A stretch of DNA of 28,055 nucleotides from the NCBI GenBank assembly GCA_031270615.1, contig JAISXE010000082.1, forward strand, positions 1 through 28,055, read 5' to 3'. Position 1 is the stretch's first letter, and every line of letters starts with the position of its first letter. The stretch comes from Spirochaetia bacterium (lineage in GTDB: Bacteria > Spirochaetota > Spirochaetia > DTKZ01). The translations under genes were made by a program, and so were the position numbers. The notes under the pieces are model-generated. The model was given only the letters and a program-made list of their open reading frames with translations, was not told where the DNA came from and searched no databases. Positions 24,183-28,055 of the stretch are shown here, in pieces.

Positions 24183-24566
24183 TTACTGAACTTCAACTTT
24201 CGCACCGGCATCTTCAAGAGCTTTCTTGATGCTGGCAGACTCGTCCTTTGAAGCATTTTCTTTTACAACGCCCAGGCCCTCAACGAGGTCCTTCGCTTCC
24301 TTCAAGCCGAGGCCGGGAACGACGGCGCGAACCGCCTTGATGACGTCGATTTTCTTTTCGCCCACGGCCGCGATCTTGACGGTAAACTCCGTCTTCTCCT
24401 CCACGGCCGCCGGAGCGGCTGCTCCGGCGGCGGCAGGAGCCACAGCGATGGGAGCGGCGGCGGTAACGCCGAATTTCTCTTCCATCATTTTTACCAGCTC
24501 GGATACTTCAAGAACGCTCATGCCCGCAATCGCGTCGAGCACTTCTTCTTTGCTAAGTGTTGCCAT
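24183..24566 (-). CDS. rplL: 50S ribosomal protein L7/L12
   Basis: A 127-residue stalk protein. The N-terminal dimerisation helices (ATLSKEEVLDAIAGMSVLEVSELVKMMEEKFGV) are joined by an Ala/Pro hinge to the C-terminal factor-binding domain (EFTVKIAAVGEKKIDVIKAV...GLGLKEAKDLVEG). It binds L10 in several copies and recruits translation factors to the ribosome. AGGAGA is placed eight bases before the ATG. It lies 109 bases from rplJ. Confidence 0.97.
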   Translation of the reverse strand: MATLSKEEVLDAIAGMSVLEVSELVKMMEEKFGVTAAAPIAVAPAAAGAAAPAAVEEKTEFTVKIAAVGEKKIDVIKAVRAVVPGLGLKEAKDLVEGLGVVKENASKDESASIKKALEDAGAKVEVQ

Positions 24567-24675
24567 ATTATCTTCTCCTTATATCCAAAATATTTCCAGG
24601 CCTTCGGGATAGCGCGCAACACAACCAGAAGGCTAACCCGCCCGCCTGTTTTTTTAAAGGCCGCCAGGCGGCCCC

Positions 24676-25212
24676 TTATTCCGATTCCTTTTTGTCCGCC
24701 ACCGCAACGAGGGTTCGGACAAGCTTGAGCGCGACACCGTTCATCGCGCACGCGAGGTTCCGCACGGGCGCCTTCATGGTTCCCATAAGCACCGCGACAA
24801 GCTGCGTGCGGGACGGCAGTTTCGAGAAAGCCTCCACCTGCCCGCCGGCGAAAACCTGGCCGTCTATCAGCCCCCCCTTGACCTTGACGCTTGTTTCCCT
24901 CGCAAAGTCAAAGATGGACTTCGCCACCTGGCTCGCCTCGTCTTTTGCCAAGGCAATCGCCGTTGGCCCCACAAGATAGTCGGCCACGTCCGGCTGGGAA
25001 AGCTCCCTGAAGGCAATCCGCGCGAAGTTGTTTTTCACCACCCTGTATTCGGCATTCAGCTTGCGCAGCTCCCCGCGCAGACGGGTAATCTGCCCGACGG
25101 TAAGCCCCCGGTAATCGGTAAAGATGTACCCGGAGAAACCGCCGAACTTTTCCTTGAGGGCCTCCACCGCCTCGACCTTATAGGGCTGTGGTTTTGTCAC
25201 ATGTTCCGCCAT
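24676..25212 (-). CDS. rplJ: 50S ribosomal protein L10
   Basis: A 178-residue base of the ribosomal stalk, binding 23S rRNA through its N-terminal domain (IFTDYRGLTVGQITRLRGELRK, with VVKNNFARIAF after it) and L7/L12 dimers through its C-terminal helix. The ATG at 25212 begins MAEHVTKPQPYKVEAVEALK, and its CAGGAG ribosome site overlaps the last codons of rplA, so the frame open further upstream is not part of the gene. The gap to rplA is only four bases, too small for the L10 autoregulatory leader found in many bacteria. Confidence 0.97.
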   Translation of the reverse strand: MAEHVTKPQPYKVEAVEALKEKFGGFSGYIFTDYRGLTVGQITRLRGELRKLNAEYRVVKNNFARIAFRELSQPDVADYLVGPTAIALAKDEASQVAKSIFDFARETSVKVKGGLIDGQVFAGGQVEAFSKLPSRTQLVAVLMGTMKAPVRNLACAMNGVALKLVRTLVAVADKKESE

Positions 25213-25216
25213 ACTC

Positions 25217-25900
25217 TTACTCCTGTTCGCCCCGGGAAATACGCACCCCCGGTCCCATCGTCGAAGAAACATACACCGATTTGATGAAATTTCCCTTTGC
25301 GTCAGGCGGACGTTTCCTCTCCACATCCTGGAGAACGGCGGCAATATTCTCCGCGACCGTCTTCGCCTCCATCGAAACCTTGCCGACAGCCAAATGGATC
25401 GCGCCCGTCTTGTCGGAACGGTATTCAACCCGCCCCTTCTTGAGCTCGTTTACCGCCGCCTTGATATCAAAAGTAACGGTCTGGGTTTTTGGGTTCGGCA
25501 TAAGCCCCCTGCGGCCCAGAATCTGGCCAAGCCGGCCCACATCCTTCATCATGTCCGGCGTCGCCACGGCGACATCGAAATCAAGCCATCCGCCCTTTAT
25601 CTTTTCGATAAGATCGTCGTCGCCCACATAGGTGGCGCCGGCCTGCCTGGCCTCCTCGACCTTCTCGCCCTTCGCGAACACCAGAATCTTTTTCTCGCCC
25701 TCCCTGAACTGATACGGCAGCACGAGGGTGTCGCGGACGGTTTGGCTTTTTTTCAAAGAAAGGTTGATGGAAATATCCACCGTCTCGTCAAACTTCGCGT
25801 AGGCGGTCTGTTTGACCACGGCGACGGCCTTCTCCGGCGTGAACGCCTCCAGGGGATCGTATTTTTTCACGGCCTCGGCGTATTTTTTGCCCCTTTTCAT
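25217..25900 (-). CDS. rplA: 50S ribosomal protein L1
   Basis: A 227-residue two-domain protein of the L1 stalk, which moves deacylated tRNA out of the ribosome and represses its own operon by binding the messenger. Conserved parts are KKSQTVRDTLVLPYQF, the hinge region GRLGQILGRRGLMPNPKTQT, and a C-terminal YVSSTMGPGVRI. The ATG overlaps the rplK stop by four bases (ATGA), with GGAGG inside rplK, indicating translational coupling. Confidence 0.97.
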   Translation of the reverse strand: MKRGKKYAEAVKKYDPLEAFTPEKAVAVVKQTAYAKFDETVDISINLSLKKSQTVRDTLVLPYQFREGEKKILVFAKGEKVEEARQAGATYVGDDDLIEKIKGGWLDFDVAVATPDMMKDVGRLGQILGRRGLMPNPKTQTVTFDIKAAVNELKKGRVEYRSDKTGAIHLAVGKVSMEAKTVAENIAAVLQDVERKRPPDAKGNFIKSVYVSSTMGPGVRISRGEQE

Positions 25901-26334
25901 GACGCGGCCTCCACCTCGACGCCCATGCTCCGCGCCGTACCCGCGATAATCTTCATCGCGGCCTCAATGTCGTTGGCATTGAGGTCGGGCAGCTTGGTCT
26001 GGGCAATCTCCCGCAGCTTCGCCCGGGACAGCTTCCCCACCTTCGTCTTATGCGGCTCGGCCGAACCCTTCTCCATCCCCAGGGCCTTTTTAATCAGAAT
26101 CGCGGCCGGCGGGGTCTTCATGATAAACGTGAAACTTTTGTCCGCGTAAACCGTAACAATGACGGGCAGGATAAGCCCCGGCTCCACGTTTTTCGTGGCC
26201 TCATTGAACTGCTGGACAAACTGCGGAGCCGAAACGCCGTGGGGGCCGAGGGCCGGGCCCACGGGAGGCGCGGCCGTAGCCTTTCCGGCAGGACACTGCA
26301 GCTTTACAACGGCAGTAATCTTTTTCTTTGCCAT
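25897..26334 (-). CDS. rplK: 50S ribosomal protein L11
   Basis: A 145-residue protein of the GTPase-associated centre. The N-terminal domain has the proline-rich PAGKATAAPPVGPALGPHGV that contacts thiostrepton and release factors; the C-terminal RNA-binding domain includes AMKIIAGTARSMGVEV. AGGAG lies just ahead of the ATG at 26334. It is separated from nusG by 153 bases that hold a probable L1-binding leader. Confidence 0.97.
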   Translation of the reverse strand: MAKKKITAVVKLQCPAGKATAAPPVGPALGPHGVSAPQFVQQFNEATKNVEPGLILPVIVTVYADKSFTFIMKTPPAAILIKKALGMEKGSAEPHKTKVGKLSRAKLREIAQTKLPDLNANDIEAAMKIIAGTARSMGVEVEAAS

Positions 26335-26345
26335 ACAATCTCCTT

Positions 26346-26396
26346 GTGGTACTAACGTCCCGCAGGCGCCCTTGCGGCGTCCCTTAGGACTCCCAT
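26346..26396 (-). promoter_or_regulatory. Candidate L1-binding leader of rplK-rplA
   Basis: Reading the minus strand, ATGGGAGTCC and GGACGTTAGTACCAC can pair as TGG/CCA and GTCC/GGAC around an asymmetric GGA versus GTTAGTA-type internal loop, capped by a GC-rich stem. This fits the general form of the L11-operon leader that imitates the L1 site of 23S rRNA. It is the only structured sequence just before rplK. The assignment is from remembered patterns, not a covariance search. Confidence 0.4.
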
Positions 26397-26404
26397 TGCT
26401 TCAT

Positions 26405-26419
26405 CCCGGCAACGCCGGG
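26405..26419 (-). promoter_or_regulatory. Small hairpin in the nusG-rplK spacer
   Basis: CCCGGC-AAC-GCCGGG. It has no T-run on the minus strand and lies upstream of the L1-leader candidate. It may be a processing or folding element of the same leader. Confidence 0.3.
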
Positions 26420-26487
26420 CGGGAAAAACAACCCTTTCGGGAAGATCCTCTTAGATACAGGGATTTTGTCCCCTTTTTACCGGGGGA

Positions 26488-27042
26488 TCAAATCTTCTCG
26501 ACCTGGAGAAAGCCCACCTCAACGGGCGTTGCCCTGTTGAAGATCTCGACCGTCACCCGCAGCTTCGCCTTCTCCATATTCACCTCCTCGACCGTAGCCG
26601 GAAAGGAATCAAACGGGCCATCCACGATACGGACCTTCTCGCCCGGAGAGAAGGTCTGTTTGGGCTTGATAACCTTATCGCCCTTGATTTCCCCGGTTTT
26701 CTGCAAGATTATCCGGGCCTCTTCCGCCGATATAGGCTGGGGTTTGAAATCCGCCGACGAGCCGACAAAACCCGTTACCCCGGAAATCTTCTTGATATGG
26801 GCGCAAATCGGCTTCCAGTCCCGCTCAGGCAAATCCATCTCCAGAAGAATATAGCCGGGCAGGAATTTCTTGCTCGTGATCCTTTTCTTGCCGTCCCTCA
26901 TTTCGACAACCTGTTCCGCAGGAACCTTGATGTCGAAAATGCGTTCGGACAGACTTTCATCCGCCACCAGCCTGCGGATGGCCTTCTCTATCTTGTTTTC
27001 GTATCCCGAGTATGTATGAAGCACATACCACGCTTTTGCCAT
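26488..27042 (-). CDS. nusG: Transcription termination/antitermination protein NusG
   Basis: A 184-residue elongation factor that binds the clamp of RNA polymerase and links it to Rho or the ribosome. The N-terminal NGN domain shows MAKAWYVLHTYSGYENKIEKA and KKFLPGYILLEMDL; the C-terminal KOW domain shows FSPGEKVRIVDGPFDSFPATVEEVN. GGAAGGGG lies three bases before the ATG. It is 20 bases from secE, the common secE-nusG pair. Confidence 0.97.
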   Translation of the reverse strand: MAKAWYVLHTYSGYENKIEKAIRRLVADESLSERIFDIKVPAEQVVEMRDGKKRITSKKFLPGYILLEMDLPERDWKPICAHIKKISGVTGFVGSSADFKPQPISAEEARIILQKTGEIKGDKVIKPKQTFSPGEKVRIVDGPFDSFPATVEEVNMEKAKLRVTVEIFNRATPVEVGFLQVEKI

Positions 27043-27062
27043 AGTCCCCTTCCGCTTTCAGC

Positions 27063-27242
27063 CTAAAAAAGTAAATCCAGCCCCTTAAAGAGGAGAACAT
27101 CCACAATGCCCAGCACAATCGCAAACAGCACTGTCGACACAAGAACAACGCGCGTGGACGCCGTAACCTCTTCGCGGGAAGGCCAGACGACTTTCTTCAT
27201 TTCCCCGATACTGTCCTGGACAAACTGCACCACTCTTTTCAT
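27063..27242 (-). CDS. secE: Preprotein translocase subunit SecE
   Basis: A 59-residue single-span SecE. A short amphipathic stretch with the conserved MKKVVWPSREEV is followed by one transmembrane helix (VVLVSTVLFAIVLGIVDVLLF). It stabilises SecY in the export channel. ATG 27242 is chosen because AAGGAG lies five bases upstream and MKRVVQFVQDSIGE is the usual beginning; an in-frame ATG at 27278 would add a Gly-rich leader. Confidence 0.95.
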   Translation of the reverse strand: MKRVVQFVQDSIGEMKKVVWPSREEVTASTRVVLVSTVLFAIVLGIVDVLLFKGLDLLF

Positions 27243-27322
27243 GACCGCTCCTTCGACTCCTTTGCCGCCCCCGCGCAAGGCCCGTCCCGGCCCCCCTCCC
27301 GGGCGGATACATCACAAAATAC

Positions 27323-27395
27323 AGGCCAGGAGGGATTCGAACCCCCAACATGCGGTTTTGGAGACCGCCGCTCTGCCAATTGGAGCCACTGGCCT
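27323..27395 (-). tRNA. tRNA-Trp (anticodon CCA)
   Basis: 73 bases. The acceptor stem pairs AGGCCAG with CTGGCCT, the anticodon loop is CTCCAAA within a GCGGT/ACCGC-type stem, and the T arm contains GGTTCGAATCC. The terminal CCA is not encoded. It lies between rpmG and secE, a common place for tRNA-Trp in this operon. Confidence 0.95.
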
Positions 27396-27409
27396 ATAAT
27401 GCGCGCGCG

Positions 27410-27583
27410 TTATTTGATTTTTGTTTCTTTGTGAAGGGTATGTTTTCTGTCGAATTTGCAGTACTTCTTCAGTTCCAGTTTGCCCTGGGTGTTTTTCTTG
27501 TTTTTCTTGGTCGTGTAATTCTTGCGTTTACATTCCGAACATTGAAGCGCTATAAGCTCAACCGTTTTGTTTTTTCCAGCCAT
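27410..27583 (-). CDS. rpmG: 50S ribosomal protein L33
   Basis: A 57-residue small ribosomal protein. MAGKNKTVELIALQCSECKR is followed by NYTTKKNKKN and LKKYCKFDRKHTLHKE. It has a CxxC pair and a third Cys (YC) but D in place of a possible fourth Cys, so zinc binding, if any, is incomplete or uses another residue. ATG 27583 follows AAGGAG by eight bases. It is flanked by two tRNA genes and carries its own promoter candidate directly upstream. Confidence 0.95.
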   Translation of the reverse strand: MAGKNKTVELIALQCSECKRKNYTTKKNKKNTQGKLELKKYCKFDRKHTLHKETKIK

Positions 27584-27620
27584 GAAACAAACTCCTTCCT
27601 CAACTCTAACACGAGTTAAA

Positions 27621-27649
27621 AGTATAGTTTTTTTTCTCCCGAAGGTCAA
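27621..27649 (-). promoter_or_regulatory. Internal promoter before rpmG, overlapping the tRNA-Thr 3' end
   Basis: Minus strand: -35 TTGACC (27644-27649), 17-base spacer with eight A, -10 TATACT (27621-27626). The first base of the -35 box is also the discriminator base of tRNA-Thr. It would drive rpmG and the downstream ribosomal and polymerase genes independently of the tRNA-Thr promoter. Confidence 0.65.
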
Positions 27650-27721
27650 GCCTCCGATCGGATTTGAACCGATGACCCCCACCTTACCATGGTGGTGCTC
27701 TACCGACTGAGCTACAGAGGC
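27649..27721 (-). tRNA. tRNA-Thr (anticodon GGT)
   Basis: 73 bases. The acceptor stem pairs GCCTCTG with CGGAGGC (one T-G pair), the D arm is TAGCTCAGTCGGTAGAGCA, the anticodon stem CCACC/GGTGG encloses ATGGTAA, and the T loop is GGTTCAAATCC. CCA is not encoded. It is the first gene of the operon, about 10 bases after the expected transcription start. Confidence 0.95.
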
Positions 27722-27738
27722 AGACAAAAAACCATAGT

Positions 27739-27768
27739 ATTCTACAAAAAAAAAGAAAAACCTGTCAA
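27739..27768 (-). promoter_or_regulatory. Main promoter of the tRNA-Thr to rpoC operon
   Basis: Minus strand: perfect -35 TTGACA (27763-27768), 18-base T-rich spacer, -10 TAGAAT (27739-27744). No gene lies between it and tRNA-Thr, and no terminator is seen between tRNA-Thr and rpmG. Confidence 0.8.
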
Positions 27769-27800
27769 GCCCCCGCCCAGGGTGCGATTGGTTTTTCAGG

Positions 27801-27903
27801 GCGCATTTTTTTTCGGCCGCGGCCGAAAAAAAACCGGGCTTTCCGCTGCAATTCCTCGCCCGCCTGCTGCGGGCTGCGGGATTTCCGCTGCAATCCCTTG
27901 CGC
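27801..27903 (-). repeat. Two-hairpin intergenic repeat, copy d
   Basis: Same orientation as copy c. Reading along +: GCGCA, a perfect hairpin of eight T, the palindrome CGGCCGCGGCCG and eight A (27806-27833), core CCGGGCTTTCCGCTGCAATT, hairpin GCCCGC-CTGCT-GCGGGC (27858-27874), then core GGGATTTCCGCTGCAATCCC. This is the cleanest copy for defining the two cores. It lies 33 bases upstream of the -35 box of the ribosomal operon. Confidence 0.8.
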
Positions 27904-28055
27904 AGAAGAAGCAAGAGAAACCAAACCACGGACGGCACGGACCACCCGGCCCTGCAATCACGGAAATTGCGTGATTTTGCGGGGCTTCGCCCAGTGGTTG
28001 CAATCAGGAAATCGCGAAAGGCCGATAAACCGCGACCGCGATTGCAGGCAATCGC
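27904..28055. repeat. Non-coding tail with repeat fragments
   Basis: The part AAGAGAAACCAAACCACGGA at 27911-27930 recalls the AGAGAACCACTGAC repeats near 3221 and 3574, but is only a partial match. A dyad AATCACG/CGTGATT (27957-27977) and several TGCAATCA/GATTGCA words follow up to the window edge. No gene is seen. Confidence 0.35.

Noticed and set aside
21117..24251. A 1044-codon open frame on the + strand, antisense to rpoB
   Set aside because: It is a shadow of rpoB: no ribosome site, no family similarity, and rpoB is unquestionable.
25213..25216. L10 autoregulatory leader between rplA and rplJ
   Set aside because: The spacer is only four bases.
27410..28003. A longer L33 protein starting upstream through the tRNA-Thr gene
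   Set aside because: The in-frame extension reads through a tRNA gene and two promoters. The ATG at 27583 has a good ribosome site and gives the normal L33 length.

Overview
The window looks like a chromosomal segment of a GC-rich anaerobic spirochaete, most likely a Treponema-type gut or host-associated species. The evidence is the gene order tRNA-Thr, rpmG, tRNA-Trp, secE, nusG, rplK, rplA, rplJ, rplL, rpoB, rpoC, the character of the RNA polymerase subunits (including Asn at the rifampicin position equivalent to E. coli S531), a PerR/reverse-rubrerythrin pair typical of anaerobes, and several lipoprotein-type binding proteins. The assignment is by recognition of protein families only. No sequence search was possible.

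Layout. The left edge holds the last 89 codons of a probable DNA methyltransferase (1-270, +). A three-gene ABC importer operon follows on the minus strand: lipoprotein binding protein, permease, ATPase (3145 down to 452). A repeat-rich gap of about 650 bp leads to a GntP-type permease (3805-5169, +). It converges, across a hairpin, on a minus-strand TRAP operon with the order dctP, dctQ, dctM, and a FadR/FCD-type regulator as last gene (8805 down to 5216). That operon has a strong sigma70-like promoter with a GntR-like operator just downstream, suggesting control by its own last gene. After another repeat cluster comes a minus-strand cluster of a DUF4912 protein, a GH57 glucan branching enzyme and a large 16-repeat TPR lipoprotein (14215 down to 9473). 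Divergent from it is perR-rubrerythrin (14708-15709, +), with a PerR-box-like operator on its promoter. The right 12 kb is the ribosomal protein/RNA polymerase operon on the minus strand (27731 down to 16218), with a strong promoter before tRNA-Thr and a second one between tRNA-Thr and rpmG.

How the genes work together. The left half is mainly nutrient import: one ABC, one TRAP and one GntP system, with no catabolic enzymes beside them. The middle contains a glycogen-branching module with an envelope TPR lipoprotein and a peroxide-stress module. The right is core transcription and translation machinery.

The intergenic spaces carry several dispersed repeat families. The most notable has four full copies plus one half copy. 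It pairs a conserved core resembling TTTCCGCTGCAAT (used twice per copy) with two hairpins whose sequences differ from copy to copy while their symmetry is kept. I see no CRISPR array, no transposase and no rRNA gene.
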